Assembly (NCBI RefSeq): GCF_003719195.1
Contig: NZ_CP024996.1
Span: forward strand, 1,798,001 to 1,862,000
Direction: 5' to 3'
DNA from: Herbaspirillum rubrisubalbicans
Lineage (GTDB): Bacteria > Pseudomonadota > Gammaproteobacteria > Burkholderiales > Burkholderiaceae_D
Length of the DNA: 64,000 nucleotides
The notes below the pieces were generated by a model. That model did no database searches. It worked only from the letters and a program-made list of their open reading frames with translations, and had not been told where the DNA came from. Made by a program: the position numbers and the translations under genes. This document shows, in pieces, positions 18,306 to 26,369 of the stretch (positions within the stretch are counted from its first letter, which is position 1; every line of letters starts with the position of its first letter).

Positions 18306-19246
18306 CCCGGGCGCACTCCCTGGTGCGCCTGCCGATGGAAAAAGAAATGATGCAATCCGCCGCCGGCGTCAGCCGGTCCCCCCAGTTCCTGATGCGACTG
18401 GTGCCTTTGTTGTTCGTGCTGATCTGGAGTACCGGCTTCATCGTGGCCAAGTTCGGCCTGCCGTATGCACCGCCCCTGACTTTCCTGCTGTTGCGCTTTA
18501 CCGGTGTGCTGCTGGTCCTGCTGCCGCTGGTGCTGCTGTTCCGTGCTCCCTGGCCGCATGGCCGAATCCGCCACGTGGCGCTGGCCGGCGTATTGCTGCA
18601 GGCCGGCTACCTGGCCGGGGTCTGGTGCGCCATCAAGATCGGGATGCCGGCCGGCCTGTCGGCCCTGATCGTCGGCTTGCAACCGATTCTCACGGCGTTT
18701 GCCGCCCCCTTGCTGGGCGAATCGGTGCGCGGGCGGCAATGGGTGGGCCTGGCGCTGGGCCTGTGCGGGGTGGGGCTGGTGGTGGCCAACAAGATTTCCC
18801 TGATTGGCCTGTCTACGGCCAGTATTGCGCTGTGCGTGTTCGCCTTGCTGTGTATCACCGCCGGTACCTTGTACCAGAAGCGCTATTGTGCCCACTTCGA
18901 TCTGCGCACCGGCACCGTGATCCAGTTCATGGCTTCCATCGTGGTGGTGCTGCCCTTCGCGGTGGCGCTGGAAGGCTTCGACTGGCATGTCAGCAACGTC
19001 CACTGGACCCCGCAATTCATCGGCGCGCTGTTATGGTCGGTGCTGGCGCTGTCCATCGGTGCCATCTTCCTGCTCTTTGCCCTGATCCGCAGGAGCGCCG
19101 CCACCAGCGTCACCAGTCTGCTCTACCTCACGCCGCCCACCACTGCCGTGATGGCGTGGTTGATCTTCGGCGAAGCCTTCAGCCTCATCGGTGCGCTGGG
19201 CATGTTGCTGGGCGTGATCGGCGTGGCCTTCGTGGTGCGCAAGTAA
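18302..19246 (+). CDS. EamA-family (DMT) transporter
   Basis: Inner-membrane drug/metabolite exporter, 314 residues, ten predicted transmembrane segments in two EamA halves (LIWSTGFIVAKFGLPYAPPLTFLLLRF in the first, LLYLTPPTTAVMAWLIFGEAFSLIGALGMLLGVIGVAFV in the second). Coupled to the deacetylase-like gene by an ATGA overlap. The first 30 residues are soluble and a start at an internal Met (MEKEMMQ or MMQSAAG) is possible. Cargo unknown. Confidence 0.88.
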   Translation: MTRAHSLVRLPMEKEMMQSAAGVSRSPQFLMRLVPLLFVLIWSTGFIVAKFGLPYAPPLTFLLLRFTGVLLVLLPLVLLFRAPWPHGRIRHVALAGVLLQAGYLAGVWCAIKIGMPAGLSALIVGLQPILTAFAAPLLGESVRGRQWVGLALGLCGVGLVVANKISLIGLSTASIALCVFALLCITAGTLYQKRYCAHFDLRTGTVIQFMASIVVVLPFAVALEGFDWHVSNVHWTPQFIGALLWSVLALSIGAIFLLFALIRRSAATSVTSLLYLTPPTTAVMAWLIFGEAFSLIGALGMLLGVIGVAFVVRK

Positions 19247-19263
19247 GCGGCGGCAAGCCGCTT
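19245..19263. terminator. Short hairpin between convergent genes
   Basis: AAGCGGC GGCAA GCCGCTT spans the two converging stop codons. No clear U-tract follows on either strand, so termination efficiency is doubtful. Confidence 0.4.
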
Positions 19264-20069
19264 CAGGCCGGGGTGAGCTGGTCCGGCATCAAGGTCACCA
19301 GCTTCAGGTCCGGCCGATTGGCGACCCGGAAATTGACTTGCCGGTACAGCAATTCACCCGCCAGCGGATGCCGGAAACGGCGCTCGCCACCTTCGCGCTC
19401 CACCACATCCTGCAGATGCCAGGCGCGCTGGAAGAAGGGACTGGCCGCCGACAGCTCCTGCACCAGCGCCTGCAATTCCGGGTCATCCAGCAGGCTGGCG
19501 CTATCGGCGCGAAACTCTGCCACCAGCCGGCGCGCGCGTTGTTCCCAATCGACCGTCAGGGATTGCGCCGCGGCACTGCCAAACATGAAACGCAGCAGGT
19601 TGGGCTGGCCGGCCTTGCCATCCAGCCATCCCATGAACAGCTTGCGCGCGGCCGCATTCCAGGCCACCGCATTCCAATAGCGGTCCAGCAGATAGGCTGG
19701 CGCCCGGAAGTTGCCGACCACCTCCAGGATTTCGGGCGCGATCATGGTCGCCGCCTGCTGCTCCGGCAGCACCGGATCCTTCTTGCCCGCCAGTTCGAAC
19801 AGATAGGCCCGCTTGGCGCGCGGCAGGTGCAGCGCATCGGCGATGCGCGCCAGCGCCTGCGGCGAGACCGAATCGGTGCGGCCCTGCTCGATCCAGGTGT
19901 ACCAGGTCACGCTGATGCCGCATAACTGCGCCACTTCCTCGCGCCGCAATCCCGGCGTGCGACGGCGGCCATGCGCCAGGTGCGGCAGGCCGGCCTGGGC
20001 TGGCGCGGTCTGTTCGCGCTGGGATTTGAGGAAGTCACCAAGGGCGCGGCGGGCGAGGTCGGGTTCCAT
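19263..20069 (-). CDS. XRE-type regulator with MmyB-like ligand-binding domain
   Basis: DNA-binding regulator, 268 residues. An N-terminal helix-turn-helix (RRTPGLRREEVAQLCGISVTWYTWIEQGRTDSVSPQALARIADAL) is followed by a PAS-like MmyB domain (AYLLDRYWNAVAWNAAARKLFMGW and FRHPLAGELLYRQVNFRVANRPDLKLVTLMP), which is thought to bind a fatty acid or similar ligand. Its position, divergent to a methyltransferase gene about 150 bases away, suggests it regulates that gene and itself. Confidence 0.92.
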   Translation of the reverse strand: MEPDLARRALGDFLKSQREQTAPAQAGLPHLAHGRRRTPGLRREEVAQLCGISVTWYTWIEQGRTDSVSPQALARIADALHLPRAKRAYLFELAGKKDPVLPEQQAATMIAPEILEVVGNFRAPAYLLDRYWNAVAWNAAARKLFMGWLDGKAGQPNLLRFMFGSAAAQSLTVDWEQRARRLVAEFRADSASLLDDPELQALVQELSAASPFFQRAWHLQDVVEREGGERRFRHPLAGELLYRQVNFRVANRPDLKLVTLMPDQLTPA

Positions 20070-20218
20070 GCGGGCAGGCTAGGGTGGTGGTGGGGGTACT
20101 AGTATAAATGCTTCACTTGTAACAGGATATGGAAGCGCTAGACTGGCGGCTCATCCACGGCAAACAGCCTTTTTCTTCATATCGCATCCCATTTCATCCC
20201 ATCCACAGGAGCCCCGCC

Positions 20219-20980
20219 ATGCGCAGCCACCAGCAAGTCGTCAGCCAACAATTCGGCAGCACCGCCGCCGCCTATCTCACCAGCGCCGTCCACGCCCAGG
20301 GCGCCGATCTGCAGGAACTGGCGCAGATCGCCTCTACCATGTCGGGCGCGCGCGCACTGGACCTGGGTTGCGGTGGCGGACATGCCAGTTTTGCCGTCGC
20401 CCCGGTGGTGGAGAAGGTGATTGCCTATGACCTCTCGGCCGAGATGCTGGAGGTGGTCTCGCGCGCCGCCCAAGAACGCGGCCTGGACAACCTGGCCGTG
20501 CGCCAGGGCAGCGCCGATAGGCTGGAATTTCCTGATGCCAGCTTCGAGCTGGTCTGCACGCGCTTCTCGGCCCACCATTGGCGCCACTTGCCGCAAGCCC
20601 TGAGTGAAGTATTCCGCGTGCTCAAGCCGGGTGGCCGCTTCATCGTCATCGACACCGCTGCTCCTGCCGACGTGCTGGCCGATACCTATGTCCAGGCCAT
20701 CGAATTGCTGCGTGATACTTCACATGTACGCAATGTCAGCCTGAACTCCTGGCGCAAGCTGGTGCGAGCTGCCGGTTTTACCATCGCCAGCGACAAGACC
20801 TGGAAGCTGCGCCTGGAATTCGCCTCCTGGGTAGCCCGGATGCGTACCCCGCCGGACCAGGTCGCCGCCATCCGCGCGCTGTGGCGGGCCGCGCCGGAAG
20901 AAGTGAAGCAGTATTTCGCGCTGGAGGCCGACGATTCCTTCTCCATCGATGTGGCCATGCTGGAACTGCGCAAGCCCTGA
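20219..20980 (+). CDS. Class I SAM-dependent methyltransferase
   Basis: A 253-residue methyltransferase of the UbiE/Methyltransf_11 type. Motif I is ALDLGCGGGHAS (SAM-binding glycines), motif II IAYDLSAEMLEV and the post-motif FELVCTRFSAHHWRHLPQALSEVFRVLKPGGRFIVID. It acts on a small molecule that cannot be named from sequence. Start ATG 20219 with ACAGGAG upstream; the frame extends further 5' but without a ribosome site. Divergent from the MmyB-type regulator. Confidence 0.9.
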   Translation: MRSHQQVVSQQFGSTAAAYLTSAVHAQGADLQELAQIASTMSGARALDLGCGGGHASFAVAPVVEKVIAYDLSAEMLEVVSRAAQERGLDNLAVRQGSADRLEFPDASFELVCTRFSAHHWRHLPQALSEVFRVLKPGGRFIVIDTAAPADVLADTYVQAIELLRDTSHVRNVSLNSWRKLVRAAGFTIASDKTWKLRLEFASWVARMRTPPDQVAAIRALWRAAPEEVKQYFALEADDSFSIDVAMLELRKP

Positions 20981-21012
20981 AGTCCCGGCCTACGTCTGCT
21001 TGCATGAGGCAA

Positions 21013-21032
21013 TGACACCCTGCGGGGTGTCA
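21013..21032 (+). terminator. Candidate terminator after the methyltransferase gene
   Basis: TGACACCC TGCG GGGTGTCA perfect 8-bp stem followed by ACGTTTTC, 32 bases after the stop codon. Confidence 0.55.
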
Positions 21033-21311
21033 ACGTTTTCACCCTCATCGTCGTTATCCCTTCACTCCAGAGTGTCGTAAAGCGAATATCTGGGGCCAGT
21101 ATTGCCTTCTGTTATCGCCATTGTGACCGATTGCTGACAGCTAGACTGGTATCATGTCGCGTCGTTGGCAAACGGTTTTCTCGATAAAAATCGAAAAACT
21201 TCGAGTACCGCCCGTACAAAATTGCAGCAGAATCTCGAAAAAGTGTGGGGCACTTTTCGTGAGCAAGCGTGAGAAAGCCGTTTAAATAAATGCGCTAACA
21301 CCTTATTTTTC

Positions 21312-21339
21312 TTGCGAAAAATCTGCATTTTGCTACACT
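21312..21339 (+). promoter_or_regulatory. Candidate sigma-70 promoter of pbpG
   Basis: TTGCGA and TACACT separated by 16 bases, with TG at two bases before the -10 element; about 55 bases upstream of the ATG. Sequence match only. Confidence 0.4.
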
Positions 21340-21391
21340 GCCAACGTTTCTCTTGTGTACTTTCAGAGTAAATTTGGGGGGAGTTCCACCT

Positions 21392-22492
21392 ATGATCAAA
21401 TCAGCGCTGGCCATTTTCACATCCGTACTGTTTATCCACGCTGGTTTGGCGCCTGCCGCAGCTCAGACGGTCAACACCACCACCAAGAAAGCACCGGCCA
21501 AGAAGGTCGCCGCCAAACGCCCGGTGCACGCGGTCGGCAAGACCGCCGTCAAGGGTTCCCTGAACAATCGCGAAAAGCTGGTACGCAAGGTCAGCGTAGT
21601 CCGTGGCAAGCGTCACGTGAGCTACCAGCGCGTCTCGGTCGCCCCGGCCGTGCCGGTGGTGCCGCCGGTGATGACGGCCGGCGACATGGCCGGCCTGAAC
21701 CTGACGCCCGATCCCTTGGCCCTGCGTTCCAACGTCGCCCTGGTGATCGACCAGGCTAGCTCGCAAGTCCTGTTTGAAAAGAATTCCTCGGTGGCCCTGC
21801 CCATTGCCTCGGTCACCAAGCTGATGACCGCGCTGGTGGTGGTCGAAGCGCACCTGAACATGGAAGAAGTGCTGACCGTCACCGATGATGACGTCGATCG
21901 CGAAAAGCACAGCAGCTCGCGTCTGCGCGTGGGTTCCACCCTGAGCCGCGACGACATGCTGCACATCGCCCTGATGAGCTCTGAAAACCGTGCCGCCTCG
22001 GCCCTGGGTCGCAACTATCCGGGCGGTCTGCCGGCCTTCGTCGCCGCCATGAACGCCAAGGCCCGCTCGCTGGGCATGATGGATACCCACTACGTCGATT
22101 CGACCGGCCTGTCCAGCCAGAACGTGGCCAGCGCCCGCGACCTGGCCAAGCTGGTGGTGGCGGCCTATAACTACCCGATCATCCGCCAGTACTCCACCGA
22201 TCCCAAGTACATGGTCGAACCTAGCGGCCATGCCATGCAGTACAACAGCTCCAACCGCCTGACCTCCAACAAGGAATGGGATATCGGCCTGCAGAAGACC
22301 GGTTTCATCAACGAAGCCGGCCATTGCCTGGTGATGTACACCCGCATCGAAGGCCGTCCCATCGTGATGGTGTTCCTCGATTCCAAGGGCCGCCTGTCGC
22401 ACGTGGGCGATGCCACGCGGATGCGCAAGTGGCTGGTCGAAGACCAGCCCAACCTGACCCGCGTGAAGATGGTGCGGGCCGACGAAGGCTGA
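21392..22492 (+). CDS. pbpG: D-alanyl-D-alanine endopeptidase (PBP7-like)
   Basis: Periplasmic S11-family D,D-peptidase that trims peptidoglycan cross-links, 366 residues. Signal peptide 1-24 (ALAIFTSVLFIHAGLAPAAAQ). A lysine-rich basic linker (about 30-80) precedes the catalytic domain. Active-site motifs are S140-VTK, S197-EN and the KTG of LQKTGFIN. It ends soon after the catalytic domain, without the C-terminal membrane-binding region of PBP5-type carboxypeptidases, which favours the PbpG class. Start ATG at 21392 follows GGGGGGAG. Its terminator appears to have been split by the IS immediately downstream. Confidence 0.93.
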   Translation: MIKSALAIFTSVLFIHAGLAPAAAQTVNTTTKKAPAKKVAAKRPVHAVGKTAVKGSLNNREKLVRKVSVVRGKRHVSYQRVSVAPAVPVVPPVMTAGDMAGLNLTPDPLALRSNVALVIDQASSQVLFEKNSSVALPIASVTKLMTALVVVEAHLNMEEVLTVTDDDVDREKHSSSRLRVGSTLSRDDMLHIALMSSENRAASALGRNYPGGLPAFVAAMNAKARSLGMMDTHYVDSTGLSSQNVASARDLAKLVVAAYNYPIIRQYSTDPKYMVEPSGHAMQYNSSNRLTSNKEWDIGLQKTGFINEAGHCLVMYTRIEGRPIVMVFLDSKGRLSHVGDATRMRKWLVEDQPNLTRVKMVRADEG

Positions 22493-22544
22493 AGCAGGCT
22501 TGTTCGGAATGTGCGGATGATTGCTTCATCCGTCGCAAACAAAA

Positions 22545-22564
22545 AGCGAACCCCAGGGTTCGCT
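22545..22564 (+). repeat. Left copy of 20-bp target duplication (former terminator hairpin)
   Basis: AGCGAACCCCAGGGTTCGCT, preceded by AAAA. An identical direct copy stands at 24131-24150. The repeat is itself a near-palindrome (9 bp stem), i.e. the hairpin of an intrinsic terminator. Confidence 0.85.
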
Positions 22565-22574
22565 CAGATTGATG

Positions 22575-22604
22575 ACAAAGCCTTGGCGAGAGCCAAGGCT
22601 TTGT
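22575..22604 (+). terminator. Hairpin inside the left IS end
   Basis: ACAAAGCCTTGGC GAGA GCCAAGGCTTTGT, a perfect 13-bp stem followed by TGTTTAA. It would stop transcripts entering from pbpG before they reach the transposase start at 22618, and could replace the pbpG terminator. Confidence 0.7.
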
Positions 22605-22617
22605 TGTTTAATCGGTC

Positions 22618-24084
22618 ATGCTCAAAAAACCGACAGCCGCCCAGCACGAGTTAGAGATGGTGACCATCGAGATGCTCGTGCCCAAGGACCACCTGCTGCG
22701 CAAGATCGACGCGGCGGTGGATTTCGAGTTCATCCGAGAGAAGGTGGCGCATCTGTATTGCGCCGACAATGGCCGCCCGGCACTGGACCCGGTGGTACTC
22801 TTCAAGCTCTTGTTCATCGGTTACCTCTTCGGTATCCGCAGCGAGCGCCAGCTCATCCGCGAGGTCCAGGTCAATGTGGCCTATCGCTGGTTTGCCGGAT
22901 TCCGTCTGACCGACAAGGTACCGGACTCATCCACCTTCTCCCAGAACCGGCGCCGCCGCTTCATTGATACCACCGTCTATCAAGAGATCTTCGACGAGAT
23001 CGTGCGCCAGGCCATTGGACGCGGCATGGTCGATGGCCGTGTGCTCTACAGCGACAGCACTCACCTCAAGGCCAACGCCAACAAGAACAAGTTCGACTAC
23101 GTTCAAGTTACCCAGACCCCCTCGGCCTATCTGGCCGAACTGGATGCCGCTGTGGATATCGACCGTGCCGAGCATGGCAAGAAACCGCTCAAGCGTGACG
23201 ACGATGATGAGCCGCCCACCAAAGAGATCAAGGTCAGTCGCACCGATCCCGAGAGCGGCTACATGGTGCGCGACGACAAGCCCAAGGGCTTCTTCTACCT
23301 GGATCACCGCACCGTCGATGCCAAGCATTCCATCATTACCGATACCCATGTCACGCCCGCCTCAGTCCATGACAGTCAGCCTTATCTGGCGCGCCTGGAT
23401 CGTCAGCGCCAGACGTTCGGATTTGATGTACAGGCCGTTGGCCTGGATGCGGGCTACTTCACACCGGCCGTCTGCCAGGGACTGGAGAATCGCGAGATCA
23501 GCGGCGTGATGGGCTACCGCACACCCAACCACAAGCCGGGGACATTCTTTAAACGGGCGTATGAGTACGATGCCTACCGTGACGAATACATCTGCCCGCA
23601 GGGTCAACCCTTGCGCTACAGCACGACCAATCGACTGGGGTATCGGGAATACAAATCCAACCCTGAGCAATGCCGAGGCTGCAAGGTAGGCGAGCAATGC
23701 ACCAATAGCGCCAATGCGGTCAAGGTGGTGACGCGCCATGTGTGGGAGCGTTCCAAGGAGAAGGTGGATGATCGGCGTCGTACCGAATGGGGCAAGCGCA
23801 TCTATGCCCGACGCAAGGAAACGGTAGAACGCAGCTTCGCCGACGCCAAGCAATTGCACGGACATCGTTATGCCCGTATGCGGGGATTGCGCAAGGTCGC
23901 CGAGCAGTGCTTGTTGGCGGCGGCGGCCCAGAACATGAAGAAGATTGCCCTGTTGGTGGCGCGCTTGCGCGCGCTTTTACACGGCTTGAGCGCCTCTGCC
24001 AGCGTACAAAAGTGGCTACAGCGAAAAATGCGCGCCTTGCTTGGCTTCTGCGCCATCGACCATCTGCAAATTACCTGCGCCTGA
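22618..24084 (+). CDS. IS1182-family transposase
   Basis: DDE transposase, 488 residues, intact. The N-terminal region (KDHLLRKIDAAVDFEFIREKV … PALDPVVLFKLLFIGYLFGIRSERQLIREVQVNVAYRWF) is the DUF772 domain of this family. Catalytic acids are likely in VLYSDSTHLKA (D), AVGLDAGYFT (D) and RKETVERSFADAK (E). A cysteine-containing insert CRGCKVGEQC occurs before the last block. Start ATG at 22618; no strong ribosome site precedes it, as is common for transposases. Confidence 0.93.
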   Translation: MLKKPTAAQHELEMVTIEMLVPKDHLLRKIDAAVDFEFIREKVAHLYCADNGRPALDPVVLFKLLFIGYLFGIRSERQLIREVQVNVAYRWFAGFRLTDKVPDSSTFSQNRRRRFIDTTVYQEIFDEIVRQAIGRGMVDGRVLYSDSTHLKANANKNKFDYVQVTQTPSAYLAELDAAVDIDRAEHGKKPLKRDDDDEPPTKEIKVSRTDPESGYMVRDDKPKGFFYLDHRTVDAKHSIITDTHVTPASVHDSQPYLARLDRQRQTFGFDVQAVGLDAGYFTPAVCQGLENREISGVMGYRTPNHKPGTFFKRAYEYDAYRDEYICPQGQPLRYSTTNRLGYREYKSNPEQCRGCKVGEQCTNSANAVKVVTRHVWERSKEKVDDRRRTEWGKRIYARRKETVERSFADAKQLHGHRYARMRGLRKVAEQCLLAAAAQNMKKIALLVARLRALLHGLSASASVQKWLQRKMRALLGFCAIDHLQITCA

Positions 24085-24091
24085 AAAACAA

Positions 24092-24117
24092 AACCCCGTG
24101 TTCGAAAACACGGGGTT
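24092..24117 (+). terminator. Hairpin inside the right IS end
   Basis: AACCCCGTGTT CGAA AACACGGGGTT, perfect 11-bp stem, 8 bases after the transposase stop. Likely ends the transposase transcript; U-tract is short. Confidence 0.65.
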
Positions 24118-24130
24118 CGTCATCAACCTG

Positions 24131-24150
24131 AGCGAACCCCAGGGTTCGCT
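24131..24150 (+). repeat. Right copy of 20-bp target duplication
   Basis: AGCGAACCCCAGGGTTCGCT followed by TTTTTTG. Together with AAAA before the left copy this restores a normal bidirectional intrinsic terminator, the presumed pre-insertion target. Confidence 0.85.
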
Positions 24151-24185
24151 TTTTTGTTGTCTGCGGCGGCCTGCGATATGAAGCT

Positions 24186-24971
24186 TCAGGCCTGATCCTT
24201 ACGATACCCCAGGGCCGAGGAAATCTGATTGGCCGTGCTCACCAGGTCATCCACCCAGTCTTCCTGCAGGCGGTCGGCCGGGGCCGAGATCGACAGGCCG
24301 GCCACCAGCTTGCCGCTGTCGTCGCAGATGCCGGCGGCCATGCAGCGCACCCCCAGTTCCAGCTCCTCGTTGTCGCGCGCATAACCCAGCGCCCGTACCA
24401 TCGATAGTTCGCGCTCCAGCTTGGCCAGATCGGTAATGGAATTCTTGTTGTGGCCCGCCAGCCCGGTACGGGTGGCATAGGCGCGCACATTCTTGGGATC
24501 GTCCACCGAGAGGAACAGCTTGCCGGTGGAAGTCAGGTGCAGCGGCGCGCGGCCGCCGATGGCGCGCACCACCTGCATACCTGAACGTTCAGAAAAGGAG
24601 CGGTCGATATAAACGATTTCATCGGCCTGCCGCACCGACAGATTGATGGTCTGGTGGGTCTTGCGGTGCAATGCGCGCATGAAGTCCAGCGCCGCCTCGC
24701 GCACCGACAAGCGGCTCTTGACGATGTTGCCCAGTTCCAGCAGACGCATCCCCAGCCGATAGGTACCCGGCTCCACCCGGTCCACGAAGCGCTTGACCAC
24801 CAGATCGTTGAGGATGCGGTGGGCGGTGGAGGGATGCAGCTCGGTGGCGGCCGACAATTCCTTCAGGCTCACCGGATCGGGATACTCGGCCAGGGCGTCG
24901 AGCAGCGAGACCATGCGCTCGATGACCTGGATGGAAATGTGTTCTGTCTCGCCTGCAGCTTCTTTTTTCAT
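24186..24971 (-). CDS. IclR-family transcriptional regulator
   Basis: A 261-residue regulator with an N-terminal winged helix (IQVIERMVSLLDALAEYPDPVSLKELSAATELHPSTAHRILNDLVVKRFVDR) and a C-terminal IclR effector domain ending in IS(A)PADRLQEDWVDDLVSTANQISSALGY. The effector is unknown. It is divergent from the sulfate-binding protein gene, so it may act on the sulfur locus, although IclR proteins more often control aromatic or acid catabolism. Its start is preceded by a long hairpin with a U-tract on its own strand, described separately. Confidence 0.92.
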   Translation of the reverse strand: MKKEAAGETEHISIQVIERMVSLLDALAEYPDPVSLKELSAATELHPSTAHRILNDLVVKRFVDRVEPGTYRLGMRLLELGNIVKSRLSVREAALDFMRALHRKTHQTINLSVRQADEIVYIDRSFSERSGMQVVRAIGGRAPLHLTSTGKLFLSVDDPKNVRAYATRTGLAGHNKNSITDLAKLERELSMVRALGYARDNEELELGVRCMAAGICDDSGKLVAGLSISAPADRLQEDWVDDLVSTANQISSALGYRKDQA

Positions 24972-25017
24972 GGCGCGGCCTGGTGCGTTGCAATATGAAG
25001 GTTATACCACAATGTGA

Positions 25018-25150
25018 AAACAACAAAAAGTCCAGGCGTGCTTTTCCGCCCGGCAAGCAAGCCTGCCGGCACGCCTGGATGGCCCGCCAGGCAGCATCAG
25101 ACGAGCAGGGGAGGTTGCGCACGTTCGTTCAGCCAACCAAGGCTTTGGTT
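25018..25150 (-). ncRNA. Candidate small RNA or leader upstream of the IclR-type gene
   Basis: On the minus strand a 6-bp hairpin (AACCAA/TTGGTT, 25135-25150) is followed by a C-rich stretch CAACCTCCCCTG, then a long stem (TCCAGGCGTGC paired with GCACGCCTGGA, 25031-25079, with an inner CCGGCA/TGCCGG) and the U-tract CTTTTTGTTGTTTT. No minus-strand gene lies upstream to need this terminator, so it is either an attenuator of the IclR gene or the 3' end of an independent RNA. Ends are guesses. Confidence 0.4.
25031..25079 (-). terminator. Orphan intrinsic terminator on the minus strand
   Basis: 11-bp perfect outer stem and a 6-bp inner stem, followed on the minus strand by CTTTTTGTTGTTTT. It lies about 60 bases before the start of the IclR-type gene. 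Confidence 0.7.
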
Positions 25151-25292
25151 ATAAAGACGGCCGGCCTTATTCTGACGCCCTGTTCTTGCATATCTGTTTT
25201 CCGCATATCGAGAGAAGAAAGTATTCGTTCTTTTCAGGCAGCAGTCTCATTAACCTGTGTGCTCCAAAACAACAGAACATGCGGGAACGGAT

Positions 25293-26306
25293 ATGCTGAA
25301 AAAGATCATCAAATCGATCGCCGCCGCCCTGGTGCTGGCGCAAGCCGCGCACGTGGCGCAGGCGGCCGATGTTTCGCTGCTCAACGTCTCTTACGACCCC
25401 ACGCGCGAACTCTACGCCGACTACAACAAGGCATTCGCCAAGTACTGGAAGGACAAGACCGGCGATATCGTCACCATCAAGGCCTCGCACGGCGGCTCCG
25501 GCAAGCAGGGCCGCTCGGTGATTGATGGCATCGATGCCGACGTGGTGACCCTGGCCCTGGCTTACGACATCGATGAAATCTCGGAAAAGGCCAAGCTCTT
25601 GCCGGCCGACTGGCAAAAGCGCCTGCCGCATAACAGCTCGCCCTATACCTCCACCATCGTGTTCCTGGTGCGCAAGGGCAATCCCAAGGGCATCAAGGAC
25701 TGGGGCGACCTGATCAAGCCGGGGATCTCCGTCATCACCCCCAACCCCAAGACCTCGGGCGGCGCCCGCTGGAACTACCTGGCGGCCTGGGCCTATGCCA
25801 AGCAGAAGGGCGGTAGCGACGACGCTGCCCGCGACTACATCGCCAAGCTCTTCAAGAACGTGCCGGTGCTGGATTCGGGCGCCCGTGGCGCCACCATTAC
25901 CTTCGTCGAGCGCGGCATCGGCGACGTGCTGCTGGCCTGGGAAAACGAAGCCCTGATTTCACTCAAGGAATGGGGCCCGGACAAGTTCGACATCGTCGCC
26001 CCCTCCATTTCCATCCTGACCGAACCCCCGGTGGCGGTGGTGGACAAGGTGGTCGACCGGCGCGGCACCCGCAAGGTGGCCGAGGAATACCTGAAGTACC
26101 TGTACACGGAACAGGGCCAGGAAATCATCGCCAAGAACTACTACCGTCCCATCGACCCCAAGATCGCCGCCAAGTACGCATCGCAATTCCCCAAGCTGAA
26201 CCTGGTAACCATCGACAAGGATTTCGGCGGCTGGCAGAAGGCTCAGAAGACTCACTTCGCCGATGGTGGCACCTTCGACCAGCTCTACGCGCCCAACAAG
26301 AAGTGA
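25293..26306 (+). CDS. sbp: Sulfate ABC transporter substrate-binding protein
   Basis: Periplasmic sulfate/thiosulfate receptor, 337 residues. Signal peptide about 1-24 ([14 protein letters not shown]). The mature start [20 protein letters not shown] and the segments [37 protein letters not shown] and [29 protein letters not shown] are the anion-binding signatures of Sbp/CysP. Start ATG 25293 follows GGGAACGGAT. Its presumed membrane partners cysTWA are 7.7 kb downstream, beyond the sulfonate genes. Confidence 0.95.
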   Translation: MLKKIIKSIAAALVLAQAAHVAQAADVSLLNVSYDPTRELYADYNKAFAKYWKDKTGDIVTIKASHGGSGKQGRSVIDGIDADVVTLALAYDIDEISEKAKLLPADWQKRLPHNSSPYTSTIVFLVRKGNPKGIKDWGDLIKPGISVITPNPKTSGGARWNYLAAWAYAKQKGGSDDAARDYIAKLFKNVPVLDSGARGATITFVERGIGDVLLAWENEALISLKEWGPDKFDIVAPSISILTEPPVAVVDKVVDRRGTRKVAEEYLKYLYTEQGQEIIAKNYYRPIDPKIAAKYASQFPKLNLVTIDKDFGGWQKAQKTHFADGGTFDQLYAPNKK

Positions 26307-26369
26307 CCTGAACCCGCAAGAGGAACCGGCCTGGCCGGTTCCATCCACCCTCCAGCACAAGCAAACGAC

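Larger units (their letters stand above)
20981..21391. other. Intergenic region before the D,D-peptidase gene
   Basis: 411 bases without a supported gene. The left part holds a terminator-like hairpin (21013-21032); the right part, AT-rich from 21170, holds the likely pbpG promoter. Nothing further recognised. Confidence 0.5.
22565..24130 (+). mobile_element. IS1182-family insertion sequence, complete
   Basis: 1,566-bp element. The ends are CAGATTGATGAC on the left and GTCATCAACCTG on the right, inverted repeats matching at 11 of 12 bases. It is flanked by exact 20-bp direct repeats of a terminator-like palindrome. One intact transposase gene fills most of the length. Short hairpins sit inside each end. 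The element appears recently inserted, since the transposase is uninterrupted and the flanking duplication is perfect. Assignment to IS1182 rests on the transposase sequence. Confidence 0.88.
24972..25292. other. Divergent intergenic region iclR-type gene / sbp
   Basis: 321 bases without a supported protein gene. It carries a minus-strand terminator-like hairpin and a second inverted repeat (AACCAA GGCT TTGGTT, 25135-25150), which together could be a small RNA or a leader of the IclR gene. The sbp promoter must lie between about 25150 and 25290. Confidence 0.45.

Noticed and set aside
22545..22576. Reading the 32-bp terminal blocks as long IS inverted repeats (29 of 32 matching)
   Set aside because: The outer 20 bp are identical as direct repeats (20 of 20) but only 18 of 20 as inverted repeats, so they are better explained as target duplication; the real inverted repeats are the inner 12 bp.
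24619..25122. Possible upstream peptide reading into the IclR-type gene in another frame
   Set aside because: The frame continues out of frame through the well-supported IclR gene and crosses a terminator hairpin; treated as non-coding leader.
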